Shown here: positions 56,125 through 64,000 of the stretch, one piece after another
Numbering within the stretch: the first letter of the stretch is position 1
How the letters are laid out: each line of letters begins with the position of its first letter
Position numbers and translations under genes: made by a program
Notes under the pieces: model-generated
The model's input: the letters and a program-made list of their open reading frames with translations, nothing else
The model's database searches: none
Told to the model about the DNA's origin: nothing
Assembly (NCBI RefSeq): GCF_016865365.1
Contig: NZ_AP024469.1
Location: 558,001 to 622,000 of the forward strand
Source of the DNA: Geobacter sp. SVR
Lineage (GTDB): Bacteria > Desulfobacterota > Desulfuromonadia > Geobacterales > Pseudopelobacteraceae
Direction: 5' to 3'
DNA: 64,000 bases

Positions 56125-56338
56125 TGGTCCGGAAGCTGGGTTCCAGGGAAACCGGTCCGCCCCGGGTGCCGCCTGGCGGGGAAGCGAACGATTCCTGCTC
56201 CGGTCTTCCAGGGGTTCCCCGTCCCATGCAGGGGGCTGCGGCACCTGTTTCTGACTGGCGTTTCGGGGGGAATTGCGCTAACCTAATCGGTCCTAGTACG
56301 TCCGTCATGTCTGAAGTACCCTGGCCGAGGTCTCATTG

Positions 56339-57124
56339 ATGAAATCGCATGCCGATTACAGCAGGTATTTTGCTCTCAAGCAGAGAGCGTACCTGATCAA
56401 TATATCGGAAGAGCGGGATCGGGAGCATTTCGAATCCCTCAGCGGCGTCATTATTGACCGCAGCGGCAACACCATCGTGCTGCAGATTCCGTATCCCACG
56501 GAACAGGAACTGCCTGGCCACGACGGCATCCCCCGGATTACCTATAAACTTACCAGCGAATCGATGGGTGGCGGGATACAGATGATGGCCGATCTTGTCA
56601 AAGTAACGGCCGGCAATGTATTCCATCTCCAGTTGCGCGGCAACATGGAGATGTACCAACGCCGCCAGACTCCGCGTGTCGATACCACGGTAAATCTGTT
56701 CCAGATTCGCAGAGACGCTTCGCTGGCGGTGTATCGCAAGGAGTTCCGGCGTATCACGGCCTATCTCGGCACACAGGGGATGCCACCCGGCGTCAAGCTT
56801 CAGAGAACCGGGATAAACCTGAGTGCCGGCGGTGTACGTCTCAATCACGATCCAAAGGAAGCACTGTCCCCCCTCGGACTGTTTTTGCTCGACCTGAACG
56901 ATGGCCGGCAGCCGGTGTGCGTTGTGGCGGAGGTGGTCTGGAATCGCCTGGAAGAGAATGTGCGGAAGTGCGGTTACCGCTTCGTGCAGATCCTCAAAGC
57001 CGATCAGGAGCGCCTCAGAAATCATGTCCAGGCCGTACAGAAACAACAGGGAATGGATGTTTCCCCCCTTCGGACGAACTGGGAGCTGCTGGACAGAATG
57101 ACCTTCGAAGATCCCCGCAAGTAA
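56339..57124 (+). CDS. PilZ domain protein with YcgR-like N-terminal domain
   Basis: 261-aa cytoplasmic protein. The N-terminal half (about 1-105) is a beta-rich domain like the flagellar-brake YcgR-N/PilZN type. The C-terminal PilZ domain has the RxxxR region QRRQTPRVD and INLSAGGVRL ((D/N)hSxxG), with a stretch RVDTTVNLFQIRRDASLAVYRKEFRRI between. It likely binds c-di-GMP and acts on motility or surface structures; partners are not adjacent. The ATG at 56339 follows GAGGTCTCATTG; a TTG one codon earlier is possible. The tRNA that follows has its own promoter. Confidence 0.82.
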   Translation: MKSHADYSRYFALKQRAYLINISEERDREHFESLSGVIIDRSGNTIVLQIPYPTEQELPGHDGIPRITYKLTSESMGGGIQMMADLVKVTAGNVFHLQLRGNMEMYQRRQTPRVDTTVNLFQIRRDASLAVYRKEFRRITAYLGTQGMPPGVKLQRTGINLSAGGVRLNHDPKEALSPLGLFLLDLNDGRQPVCVVAEVVWNRLEENVRKCGYRFVQILKADQERLRNHVQAVQKQQGMDVSPLRTNWELLDRMTFEDPRK

Positions 57125-57197
57125 GGTTTTTCGCGGAAGCCCCGCTGCGGCGCCAGCGCTGCCTGTAACATACTCGTGACCTGCCGCCAAAGTTTCC

Positions 57198-57226
57198 TTG
57201 ACAAGGCGGGCCCGATTCTTTAGTAT
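57198..57226 (+). promoter_or_regulatory. Promoter of the tRNA gene
   Basis: TTGACA (57198-57203) and TAGTAT (57221-57226) are 17 bases apart, and the tRNA begins 14 bases after the -10. A perfect -35 with a good -10. Confidence 0.7.
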
Positions 57227-57239
57227 TATTCATTCAGAC

Positions 57240-57316
57240 GGGCCTATAGCTCAGTTGGCTAGAGCCACCGGCTCATAACCGGTTGGTCCCAGGTTCGAGT
57301 CCTGGTGGGCCCACCA
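57240..57316 (+). tRNA. tRNA with CAT anticodon (Ile2 or elongator Met)
   Basis: 77 bases fold as a full cloverleaf: acceptor GGGCCTA / TGGGCCC, D arm AGCTCAGTTGGCTAGAGC, anticodon arm ACCGG-CTCATAA-CCGGT, T arm CCAGG-TTCGAGT-CCTGG, and encoded CCA. The anticodon is CAT. The acceptor stem with C4-C5 and the loop CTCATAA resemble the lysidine-modified isoleucine tRNA for AUA, but elongator methionine cannot be excluded without identity-element scoring. Confidence 0.93.
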
Positions 57317-57387
57317 CTTCATATCGAGGAAGACGCGCCGGATGCCGGCAATATTACAAGCGGGACGAATCCCCTCACCAATCTCAC

Positions 57388-57423
57388 AAGAGTGCACACC
57401 AACCGGTTGCACTCTTTTTATTT
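57388..57423 (+). terminator. Intrinsic terminator after the tRNA
   Basis: Stem AAGAGTGCA / TGCACTCTT followed by TTTATTT. It ends the tRNA transcript 7 bases before the start of the next gene. Confidence 0.75.
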
Positions 57424-57429
57424 GGCCGA

Positions 57430-58551
57430 ATGAAAATCGCAAGACTCTCTGACATAGCTGGAATTATTGGTAAAATTGCTCCGCCTGGCCTGTCTGAATC
57501 GTGGGATAATTCAGGACTGCAGGTAGGCGATGCCGGCATGGAGGTCTCGCGCATCATGGTTGCGCTGGATGCCACTCAGGCCGTTGTCGACGACGCCCTC
57601 TCCGCCGGTTGTCAGTTGCTCGTCACCCACCACCCCCTGCTTTTTAAACCTCAGAAGGTCATCTCCACCGCCACCACCCAGGGACGATTGGTCCACACCG
57701 CCATCAGGGGGGGGCTGGCCATCTTCAGCATGCACACCAATTACGACATAGACGACGGGGGCCTGAACGACGTGCTGGCGGAACGGCTCGGCCTGCCGGT
57801 CCGCTCCGTGCTCCAGGCAACTGCCGGGCAGGAACTGGTCAAGCTGGTGGTGTTCGTGCCCGAGGGGCATCTCGACCAACTGCGCACGGCACTCTTTCCG
57901 TATGCCCAGCAGCTGGGCGCCTATCGCGACTGCTCCTTTGCGGCTGCGGGTGAGGGAACCTTTACGCCGCTGAGTGGCGCCACACCGTTCATCGGCGCTG
58001 TCGGAGAACAGGAGCGGGTGGCGGAGAGCCGCCTGGAAGTACTGATCGACCGGACAGCCATGCCGCGCGCCGTCAAGGCGCTTTTGTCGGCGCACCCTTA
58101 CGAAGAGCCGGCCTTTGATGTCTATCCTCTCCTCAACGAGGGGCGCAGGCTTGGTCTGGGGCGGATAGGCGTGCTGCCCGAATCGACCACCCTGTCCGCT
58201 TTTGCCGCCCGCGTTGCGCAGAAGCTGGGAGCACCGGCCCTGCGGTATGTGGGCTCTCCCGAGGCAGTGGTGAGCAAGGTTGCCCTGTGCAGCGGCAGCG
58301 GCGCCTCCGTGATGCAGGCTGCGGTGAGGGGCGGTGCGGATGTCCTGGTAACCGGGGATGTCAAATATCATGAAGCCCGCGACGCAGAGGCTCAGGGGAT
58401 CGCCCTGATCGATGCCGGCCATTTTGCCACCGAGATCATCATGGTGGATGCCGTAGCCGATCGGCTGGCCCGGATGCTCTCCGAAGCGGGCTATATGGGG
58501 TGCGAAATCGTACCGTGCCGCTGCGAAACTGATCCGTTCAGGTATTGCTGA
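57430..58551 (+). CDS. Nif3-like dinuclear metal centre protein (DUF34)
   Basis: 373-aa NIF3/YqfO-family protein, the long form with a PII-like insert (about 130-240) in the middle of the metal-binding domain. Metal ligands are visible: THHPLLF, SMHTNYDID and the C-terminal AGHFATE. SWDNSGLQVG at the N-terminus and TGDVKYHEA are family signatures. Members are often annotated as GTP cyclohydrolase I type 2, but that function is not secure. The ATG at 57430 starts the conserved sequence; no strong ribosome site precedes it, and it lies just after the tRNA terminator. Confidence 0.88.
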   Translation: MKIARLSDIAGIIGKIAPPGLSESWDNSGLQVGDAGMEVSRIMVALDATQAVVDDALSAGCQLLVTHHPLLFKPQKVISTATTQGRLVHTAIRGGLAIFSMHTNYDIDDGGLNDVLAERLGLPVRSVLQATAGQELVKLVVFVPEGHLDQLRTALFPYAQQLGAYRDCSFAAAGEGTFTPLSGATPFIGAVGEQERVAESRLEVLIDRTAMPRAVKALLSAHPYEEPAFDVYPLLNEGRRLGLGRIGVLPESTTLSAFAARVAQKLGAPALRYVGSPEAVVSKVALCSGSGASVMQAAVRGGADVLVTGDVKYHEARDAEAQGIALIDAGHFATEIIMVDAVADRLARMLSEAGYMGCEIVPCRCETDPFRYC

Positions 58552-58748
58552 ATCTGCGGCACAGTCGGTGCCGGAGAGCCTGAAAGAGAGCGGTCGCAAT
58601 GCCGCCACGTACGCACTGTTTCAACACGCTTCCCGCGGAAGCGTTCCATGCCACGGAGGCGATGACAATGGGGCAGGAAGAACTGCGGATTCAGGAATAA
58701 CCGGACACGACGTCGTGTTTCAAACCATAGGTATCGGAGGAAGCAGAT

Positions 58749-59465
58749 TTGAAAAAGAGACTTGAGATGCTGGAGCAACTGCAGGAGATCGATGTTCGGA
58801 TCGACATCCTGAAAAACACTCAGAGCGGACTGTACGGCGAGATGAACGCCATCGAACAGGGGCTTGGCGATGCCCGCGCGGCCCTGTCGGACCTGCAGTC
58901 GCGGGTCGCCGCACTGGAGCAGGAGAAAGCGGAGCTTGACACCAGTCTGGCAACGGAACAGGAAAACATCCGCCGTTCCGAGACCAACATGAAAGAGATC
59001 AAGACCAACAAGGAATTTCAGGCGGTCGGGCGGGAAATCACCGCTGCCCGCAAGCTGACGACCGAGCTGGAGGAGCAGATCCTGCAGAAGCTGGCGCTGG
59101 TCGAAGAGTTGAAAGGGGAGATCGGTGTCAAGGCCGACAACCTGTCCGAGCTGGAACAGAATTCGACCCAGCGCCGGGAAGAAAAGCAGGCCGAGATCGA
59201 CGCCCTTCAGCATGATCTCGATGCCGATACCGAGCGCCGCCAGGCCATCGCCGGAGAACTGCCCGCCAGTCTCGTCAAGCGTTATGACAGCCTGCGCGAG
59301 CAGCGCCGGGGACAGGCCGTGGCCGTGGCTCGCGACGGCTACTGCCTGGGCTGCAACATGAACCTGCCCCCTCAGCTGTACAACAGCCTGTTCCGCGGTG
59401 ACGAGATGATCAGCTGCCCGCACTGCCAGCGGGTGCTGATTTTGAAGCAGCAACCGCAGCAGTAA
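58749..59465 (+). CDS. Coiled-coil zinc-ribbon protein (C4 type)
   Basis: 238-aa protein made almost wholly of a long coiled coil (about 1-190) with a C-terminal zinc ribbon: DGYCLGCNMNLPPQ ... MISCPHCQRVL (four Cys). This architecture is the widespread C4-type zinc ribbon family seen in Geobacter, chlamydiae (CT398) and actinobacteria. The start is TTG at 58749 with an excellent GGAGGAAG upstream. It follows the Nif3-family gene by 197 bases, a neighbour pairing that I recall as common. Its precise function is unknown. Confidence 0.85.
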   Translation: MKKRLEMLEQLQEIDVRIDILKNTQSGLYGEMNAIEQGLGDARAALSDLQSRVAALEQEKAELDTSLATEQENIRRSETNMKEIKTNKEFQAVGREITAARKLTTELEEQILQKLALVEELKGEIGVKADNLSELEQNSTQRREEKQAEIDALQHDLDADTERRQAIAGELPASLVKRYDSLREQRRGQAVAVARDGYCLGCNMNLPPQLYNSLFRGDEMISCPHCQRVLILKQQPQQ

Positions 59466-59469
59466 AAAA

Positions 59470-59529
59470 CAGGTTGAGGTTAAAATTGAGGTTGGGCACC
59501 CCCTGGACCTCAACCTTAATCTTAACCTG
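59470..59529. repeat. 60-bp inverted repeat upstream of rnpB
   Basis: Left arm CAGGTTGAGGTTAAAATTGA and right arm ending TTAATCTTAACCTG are inverted, imperfect copies around a GGGCACCCCC centre. It directly follows the zinc-ribbon gene's stop and could serve as its terminator or be a dispersed palindromic repeat. Confidence 0.5.
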
Positions 59530-59550
59530 TGAGCGCAGCGAGCACGGTTT

Positions 59551-59916
59551 GGTTGAAGTAGTCCAGATGGTCGCCTCCGTCAGGAGGAGGAAAGTCCGGG
59601 CTCCACAGGGCATGATGCTGGATAACGTCCAGCGGGGGTGACCCCAGGGAAAGTGCCACAGAGAGAAGTCCGCCTGCCCAGGCAGGTAAGGGTGAAAGGG
59701 TGAGGTAAGAGCTCACCGGGTCCGTCGGTGACGGCGGATGCCAGGTAAACCCCATCAGGAGCAAGACCTAATAGGGAGGCGTCAAGGGTGGCCCGCCCGT
59801 GCCTCCGGGTTGGTCGCTCGAGGCTGCCGGTAACGGCAGACCCAGATGAATGGCCATCGTCCGGGAAGGGGTAACCCGACCCGGAAACAGAACCCGGCTT
59901 ACGGACTGCTTCAGCC
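59551..59916 (+). ncRNA. rnpB: RNase P RNA, bacterial type A
   Basis: Catalytic RNA that matures tRNA 5' ends. Universal segments are present: GAGGAAAGTCCGGGCTCC followed by ACAGGGCATGATGCTGG, GGGTGAAAGGGTGAGGTAAGAG, ACCCCATCAGGAGCAAGACC, and the 3' ACAGAACCCGGCTTA. The 5' end GGTTGAAGTAGTCC pairs with the 3' end GGACTGCTTCAGCC (P1). A T-rich tract (ATTATTTTTTT) follows, fitting termination. Boundaries are taken from the P1 helix. Confidence 0.95.
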
Positions 59917-59939
59917 AATTATTTTTTTCAGGACGCGAT

Positions 59940-60512
59940 GTGGATGACCAGCAGACATGGCAGCGGGCACTTCGGGCAATCGACGACTGGCACCGGGGCC
60001 TGAGCGAAGAGTGCAGAACCCAGTTGGGAGAACTGATAGGCCGGATCATGCTGCTCAAGGAGGAATCGCTCCGGCTCGGGCTTGCTGCAGGAAGTGCGGA
60101 AATATGCCGGACCTGCGGCGGCAGTTGCTGCCGGTACGGCAAGTACCACGTAACCATTCTGGACCTGCTGGCATTCAGGCTGAATTCCATCGATCCCATT
60201 GCGAATTTCGACAATTTTCCGTTCTGCCCCTATGGCGGGGACGAAGGGTGCCTGATGCCCCCCCGTTTCAGGCCGTTGACCTGCGTGATCTTCAATTGCG
60301 ATCCGATCGAAGAGCGCATGGGGGACGACGCCTGCCGGTCGGCCGCTACCCTTGAAGGGGAATTGAGAGAACAGATCGCCCGGGCTGAGCGTTTGACCGG
60401 CCGCCGCCTGGGGAGGCCGGTCCTGCTGGATTACGGGGCCGCCGAAACCGCCGGTCAAATCGTAGAATCTGAAATCCCTCTTGATAAAGGATGCATCAAT
60501 GGCAACCATTAA
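59940..60512 (+). CDS. YkgJ-type cysteine-cluster protein
   Basis: 190-aa protein of the YkgJ family, with a putative metal or Fe-S/zinc binding cysteine cluster: CRTCGGSCCRYGKYHVTILD, then FCPYGGDEGCLMPPRFRPLTC. The start is GTG at 59940 with AGGA 6 bases upstream, just after the rnpB terminator; earlier in-frame codons lie inside the rnpB RNA. Its 3' end overlaps the next small gene by 14 bases, so the two are coupled. Biochemical role unknown. Confidence 0.8.
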   Translation: MDDQQTWQRALRAIDDWHRGLSEECRTQLGELIGRIMLLKEESLRLGLAAGSAEICRTCGGSCCRYGKYHVTILDLLAFRLNSIDPIANFDNFPFCPYGGDEGCLMPPRFRPLTCVIFNCDPIEERMGDDACRSAATLEGELREQIARAERLTGRRLGRPVLLDYGAAETAGQIVESEIPLDKGCINGNH

Positions 60513-60852
60513 TGATGTCGTACTGGTTCACGTGGATAACAAGCCGGGCTTCTACGCCCGCATCGAAGATATCAGCCCGGATGTCAGGCAGGGCTGGTGG
60601 CAGGTGCGTCTGCTGGTCTTTACCTTTCCGCTGCAGGTGTTTACCTGGACCCTTGACGAGTTTCAGCTGGAAGGGGCGGACTTCACCATGGGGGGGACTC
60701 CGATCAGGATGGAGCCGGTGGTCGCACCGGTTGACAACGTGCGGGAGCAGCTTGAAGAGCAGGAACAGGTGACCCCGGAGCAGGTTGAACCCAAAAGGCA
60801 GGCGGGTGGTGGAGCGAAGGTGGTTTCGCTCGCCGACCGGCGCAAAAAATAG
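60499..60852 (+). CDS. Small conserved cytoplasmic protein, unknown
   Basis: 117-aa protein. The N-terminal half is a small beta-domain (NDVVLVHVDNKPGFYARIEDI, then GWWQVRLLVFTFPLQVFTWTLDEFQLEGADFTMGG), followed by an acidic, Gln/Glu-rich linker and a basic tail (KVVSLADRRKK). AAAGGA precedes the ATG. It overlaps the Cys-cluster gene and is followed by a strong terminator just before the dcw cluster. Probably conserved in Geobacteraceae; function unknown. Confidence 0.78.
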   Translation: MATINDVVLVHVDNKPGFYARIEDISPDVRQGWWQVRLLVFTFPLQVFTWTLDEFQLEGADFTMGGTPIRMEPVVAPVDNVREQLEEQEQVTPEQVEPKRQAGGGAKVVSLADRRKK

Positions 60853-60877
60853 ATCAGTGTCCTGGCTGGAAGATGCC

Positions 60878-60908
60878 AACCTCCCCCGGAAACGGGGGAG
60901 GTTTTTTT
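60878..60908 (+). terminator. Strong intrinsic terminator before the dcw cluster
   Basis: Stem ACCTCCCCC / GGGGGAGGT with loop GGAAAC, followed by seven Ts. It isolates the dcw promoter from upstream transcription. Confidence 0.9.
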
Positions 60909-60945
60909 GTGGGAAAAAACCCTCGTAGATACAGAACTTTTTATC

Positions 60946-60974
60946 TTGACACACACCTTGACCGCCGCTATATT
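60946..60974 (+). promoter_or_regulatory. Promoter of mraZ/dcw operon
   Basis: TTGACA (60946-60951) and TATATT (60969-60974) with a 17-base spacer; perfect -35. Transcription would start about 60981, directly ahead of the MraZ-type boxes. Confidence 0.75.
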
Positions 60975-60984
60975 TTCCCGCAAA

Positions 60985-61018
60985 GTGGAAAAAAGTGGAT
61001 GTTTGTGGTATAAAGTGC
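60985..61018 (+). promoter_or_regulatory. Four MraZ-type direct-repeat boxes
   Basis: GTGG at 60985, 60995 and 61005 and GTGC at 61015, spaced exactly 10 bases, each preceded by AAA or TTT. MraZ is known to bind tandem TGGGN/GTGGG-like direct repeats upstream of its own gene. The boxes here lie downstream of the -10, so bound MraZ should repress the operon. Confidence 0.65.
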
Positions 61019-61030
61019 CAAGAGAGAGCC

Positions 61031-61513
61031 ATGTTCCGAGGGATTTTCGAGACAACCATCGACGCAAAGGGGCGCACCAGCCTGCCGGCCAAGTTCCGCG
61101 ACGTGCTGGTGGAGAGCTTCGGCGACGAGCGTTTTTTCATCACCAACGCCATTCCGGTGAAGGTGGGCGAAGGGGCGGCCTGTTCCGGTCTCGTGATCTA
61201 CCCGTATAGCGAATGGCTGGCTTTGGAAGACAAGATCAGGGCCGGAGCCGGACTGGGATTCACCTCGGCCCAACTGGAGGCGGTCAAGCGCTGGAGTGTG
61301 GCCCCCGCCGAGGAACGTTCGGCGGACAAGCTGGGCCGCTTCCTGGTTCCGCCGCATCTGCGCAAGAGCGCAGCCCTTGATCGGGACATTGTATTTGTCG
61401 GTTCTCTTGGCAAACTAGAAATATGGAGCCTGGCGGAGTGGGATAAAGTATTTGCCCAGTCTGCCAAGGATTTCCCGGTGGATACCCAGGCGCTGGCGGA
61501 GTTGGGGCTCTAG
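61031..61513 (+). CDS. mraZ: Transcriptional regulator MraZ
   Basis: 160-aa double-AbrB-fold DNA-binding protein that autoregulates the dcw cluster. N-terminal [24 protein letters not shown] and the second repeat [28 protein letters not shown] contain the DxxGR motif (DAKGR; DKLGR in the second). AGAGAG precedes the ATG at 61031; an ATG 36 bases earlier would begin inside the operator repeats. The stop overlaps the rsmH start. Confidence 0.96.
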   Translation: MFRGIFETTIDAKGRTSLPAKFRDVLVESFGDERFFITNAIPVKVGEGAACSGLVIYPYSEWLALEDKIRAGAGLGFTSAQLEAVKRWSVAPAEERSADKLGRFLVPPHLRKSAALDRDIVFVGSLGKLEIWSLAEWDKVFAQSAKDFPVDTQALAELGL

Positions 61514-62457
61514 TGGAGTTCCGGCACCTGTCAGTAATGCCGGAGGAGGTGCTCCGATTCCTGGAGCCCCGGCCGGGCGGCATCTACCTGGACGGAACGC
61601 TGGGTGGTGCCGGCCACGCCGCCATGATCGCGGAACAGTGCGTTCAGGGTGGCGGCATGCTGATCGGCATCGATCGCGACCGGGAGGCGCTGGAGGCTGC
61701 TGGACGGCGTCTGGCGGGATTTGGCAGCGGTATCCGGCTGGTCCATGGAGATTTCGCCCGTCTGGCCGACCACCTGGCCGGGCTCGGCATCTCCGGGCTG
61801 GACGGTTTTGTGCTCGACCTGGGGGTGTCATCGCATCAACTGGACAGCGGCCAGCGCGGATTCAGCTTTCAGCAGGACGCACCGTTGGACATGCGCATGG
61901 ATGCCAGCCAGGGCGAAACCGCGGCCGATCTGGTCAATTCGCTGCCGGAGCGGGAGCTGGAGCGGATCATCAGTGAATACGGCGAAGAACGGTGGGCCAA
62001 ACGAATTGCCGCCTTCATCGTAAAGGCCCGTGCCGAATCGCCGATCAGGAGCACCCTGCACCTGGTCGACATCGTAAAGGGCGCCGTGCCGAAGGCCAAG
62101 TGGGACGAGCGTATCCACCCGGCCACCCGCACCTTTCAGGGGCTGCGGATCGCCGTCAATCATGAGCTCGACAGTCTGGAGCAGGGCCTGCGTGCCGCAC
62201 TCGATCATCTCAAGCCGGGGGGGCGGGGGGTGGTGATCTCCTTCCACTCACTGGAGGACCGGATCGTCAAGCATATCTTCAGGGAGTTTGCCACCGGCTG
62301 CATCTGTCCGCGTCACCTGCCGGTGTGCGTCTGCGGTCATCAGCCCAAGGTGCGCATCCTTACCGGCCGGCCGGTGCTTGCCACCGACCGGGAGGTGCAG
62401 CACAATCCGCGCGCGCGCAGCGCCAAGCTGCGGGTGGTTGAACGCCTGCAGAGCTGA
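61513..62457 (+). CDS. rsmH: 16S rRNA (cytosine-1402-N4)-methyltransferase
   Basis: 314-aa SAM-dependent methyltransferase (MraW) that modifies C1402 in the ribosomal P site. [12 protein letters not shown] is the SAM motif I, with [36 protein letters not shown] and [11 protein letters not shown]. The GTG start at 61513 overlaps the mraZ stop (TAGTG), a standard dcw arrangement implying translational coupling. GGAG within the mraZ end (CGGAGTTGGGG) can serve as ribosome site. Confidence 0.96.
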   Translation: MEFRHLSVMPEEVLRFLEPRPGGIYLDGTLGGAGHAAMIAEQCVQGGGMLIGIDRDREALEAAGRRLAGFGSGIRLVHGDFARLADHLAGLGISGLDGFVLDLGVSSHQLDSGQRGFSFQQDAPLDMRMDASQGETAADLVNSLPERELERIISEYGEERWAKRIAAFIVKARAESPIRSTLHLVDIVKGAVPKAKWDERIHPATRTFQGLRIAVNHELDSLEQGLRAALDHLKPGGRGVVISFHSLEDRIVKHIFREFATGCICPRHLPVCVCGHQPKVRILTGRPVLATDREVQHNPRARSAKLRVVERLQS

Positions 62458-62545
62458 GGGCGGTTGAAATGAATTGACGCCGTGAGCCGCAGGCATCATG
62501 GCGAAGCAGTACCGGGCAGGGTATTTTTCAGGAGGAAAAAACAGC

Positions 62546-62887
62546 ATGGCACACGCCAGGACCGATTACGGCAAGGTCGCCGCTCCACGGCACATCACCG
62601 GAGTGGAGTTTTTGTCCCACCGCATGGACATCTTCAGGTTCCTGATGATCTGCATGATTCTCTTCACGATCGTTTCGGTGTTTCATGTCTGGTCGCGTTT
62701 CAAGCTGATCGACCTGAACCTGCAGATTGCAGAGTCGAGCAGGCAGCTCAAGGAGAGCCAGCAGGAACAGAAGCGCCTCAAGCTTGAGGCTGCTTCCCTG
62801 AGAACTCCGGGACGCATCGAGACCATTGCCAAGGGAGAGCTGGGCATGGCACTGCCGAGCGAGCAGCAGGTCGTTTTCGTAAAATGA
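62546..62887 (+). CDS. ftsL: Cell division protein FtsL
   Basis: 113-aa bitopic division protein. One membrane helix (about 32-52, FRFLMICMILFTIVSVFHVW) is followed by a periplasmic leucine-zipper coiled coil (KLIDLNLQIAESSRQLKES) and the usual IETIAKGELGMALPSEQQVV ending. AGGAGG lies 10 bases before the ATG at 62546; an ATG at 62498 lacks a ribosome site. Identification rests on position between rsmH and ftsI plus this topology, since FtsL diverges fast. Its stop overlaps the ftsI start (ATGA). Confidence 0.88.
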   Translation: MAHARTDYGKVAAPRHITGVEFLSHRMDIFRFLMICMILFTIVSVFHVWSRFKLIDLNLQIAESSRQLKESQQEQKRLKLEAASLRTPGRIETIAKGELGMALPSEQQVVFVK

Positions 62888-64000
62888 AGGAAGACCGGGA
62901 AAAATGGGCCCGCACCCGGATAATCATTATCGGGACGTGCTTTGGCCTGTTGTTCCTGGCAGTGACGGTCCAGGCCTTCAGGTTGCAGATCCTGCAACAC
63001 GAGGAGATGGTCAAGAAAGCGGACCGGCAGCACCAACGCGTTGTCCCGCTGACACCGGCGCGCGGCACCATCATGGACCGCAACGGCAACAATCTGGCAG
63101 TATCGGTCGAGATGGATTCCTGCTACGCCGAGCCCCGCAATATTCAAGATCTTGAAGGCACGGCAGCCGTATTGGCCCCTTTCCTGGGTACCACCCAGCA
63201 GGAGCTTCTCAGGAAGCTGAACGGGAACAGGAATTTTGTTTGGCTGGAACGCAGGTTGACCCCGGAGCAGGCTGTCCGGATCAAGAACCTCAAGTTGCGG
63301 GGCATCGGCTTCGCTCCCGAAACAAAACGTTTCTATCCCAATCTGGAAGTGGCAGCGCATGTGATCGGGTTCACCGGTCTTGACCCGGTCGGCCTGGAAG
63401 GGGTGGAGCGCAAGTACGATTCCGTCATTCTCGGCAATACCGGCTATATTGTAACCGAGCGCGACGCCCTGGGACGCAATATTGCCCTGAAAAATGTGCT
63501 GGTCAAGAATTCGTCGCCCGGCAAAAACCTGATCCTGACGCTGGACATGACCATCCAGCACATTGCCGAGAAAGAGCTGGCCAAGGCGGTTACCACCAGC
63601 CAGGGCAAGAACGGCATGGCGCTGGTGATGGAATCCGATACCGGCAGAATTCTGGCGATGGCCAATTACCCGGCATTCAACCCCAATGCCTTTTCGCATT
63701 ATCCGCAGGCCTTTCTGCGCAACCGGATCGTGGCCGACAGCTTCGAGCCGGGATCGACCTTCAAGATATTTCTGCTGGCAGCAGCCATGGAAGAACGGCT
63801 CATCAAGCCAGGGGATGTACTTAACTGCGAGAACGGCAGTTATCGCGTCGCTGATCGTACCATCCATGACACCCACAGCTATGCGCGTCTGACGGTGGCG
63901 GAGATCCTCAAGTATTCGAGCAATATCGGGGCAGCCAAGATCGGATTCAAGCTGGGGGACGAACGGCTCTTCCAATACCTGCGGAACTTCGGTTTCGGCG
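62884..64000 (+). CDS. ftsI: Septal peptidoglycan transpeptidase FtsI (PBP3), 3' end outside window
   Basis: First 372 residues of a class B penicillin-binding protein that cross-links septal peptidoglycan. One N-terminal membrane helix (about 12-32, RIIIIGTCFGLLFLAVTVQAF), the pedestal domain with RGTIMDRNGNNLAVSV, then the transpeptidase with SxxK at about Ser291 (EPGSTFKIF) and SxN in LKYSSNIGAAK. The KTG motif lies beyond the window. ATG at 62884 overlaps the ftsL stop as ATGA. No PASTA domain can be judged from the part present, so SpoVD-like assignment is not excluded. Confidence 0.93.
   Translation, partial: MKEDREKWARTRIIIIGTCFGLLFLAVTVQAFRLQILQHEEMVKKADRQHQRVVPLTPARGTIMDRNGNNLAVSVEMDSCYAEPRNIQDLEGTAAVLAPFLGTTQQELLRKLNGNRNFVWLERRLTPEQAVRIKNLKLRGIGFAPETKRFYPNLEVAAHVIGFTGLDPVGLEGVERKYDSVILGNTGYIVTERDALGRNIALKNVLVKNSSPGKNLILTLDMTIQHIAEKELAKAVTTSQGKNGMALVMESDTGRILAMANYPAFNPNAFSHYPQAFLRNRIVADSFEPGSTFKIFLLAAAMEERLIKPGDVLNCENGSYRVADRTIHDTHSYARLTVAEILKYSSNIGAAKIGFKLGDERLFQYLRNFGFG

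Noticed and set aside
58599-58700. 33-codon frame (MPPRTHCFNTLPAEAF...) before the zinc-ribbon gene
   Set aside because: No ribosome site for the full frame and no recognisable sequence. GGAGG precedes only a 12-codon internal start, which is too little support.

Overview
The window reads as chromosomal DNA of a GC-rich deltaproteobacterium of the Geobacter/Pelobacter group (Desulfuromonadota). This is an inference from gene content and recognisable families: a long run of multi-PAS sensor kinases, an A-adding-type tRNA nucleotidyltransferase with DHH and CBS domains, a pan operon with a structured leader, palindromic repeats of a type I associate with Geobacteraceae, and a standard dcw cluster start. 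The species cannot be fixed from sequence alone.

Layout. Positions 1-17468 hold a one-directional array of seven sensor kinases (the first cut by the window edge) and one stand-alone receiver. Six kinases end in nearly the same HisKA-HATPase core. Four begin with a receiver domain and differ mainly in how many copies of a few recurring PAS/GAF modules lie between. 17522-23426 (minus strand) carries a DUF2889 protein, a small DMT-type permease, a mini inverted-repeat element, tag, mfd and a conserved unknown. 23590-31151 (plus) carries glmU, a REC-PAS-GGDEF-EAL protein, uvrA and a formate/nitrite-family channel. 31292-38725 (minus) carries an Fsr-like MFS transporter, panD-panC-panB behind a structured leader with a terminator, an MCP coupled to a PilZ protein, and class II aldolase. 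38919-40714 (plus) carries mnmH/selU and an MgtC-family protein.

40878-45993 (minus) is the most mosaic part: a YbaK-like deacylase, an Ig-like small protein, one AT-richer gene bracketed by two integron-type attC sites with no integrase in view, decayed sequence that includes a frameshifted gluQRS remnant, a MATE exporter, the intact gluQRS, and ppnP. 46117-50772 (minus) holds a secreted small protein, the nucleotidyltransferase fusion and an aminotransferase. 50989-57124 holds a CHASE hybrid kinase, a MaoC-type hydratase, queF, an EfpL/YeiP-type EF-P paralogue and a PilZ protein. From 57240 to the end: a CAT-anticodon tRNA, a Nif3-family protein, a zinc-ribbon coiled-coil protein, RNase P RNA, a Cys-cluster protein, a conserved small protein, and the dcw genes mraZ-rsmH-ftsL-ftsI behind a promoter with four MraZ-type boxes.

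Themes. Signalling dominates: two-component, c-di-GMP and chemotaxis. A second theme is translation and tRNA biology: mnmH, gluQRS, queF, the CCA-enzyme homologue, efpL, rnpB and a tRNA. The strongest candidates for new biology are the kinase array with its modular domain turnover, the pan-operon leader, and the orphan gene cassette beside the gluQRS/MATE rearrangement.
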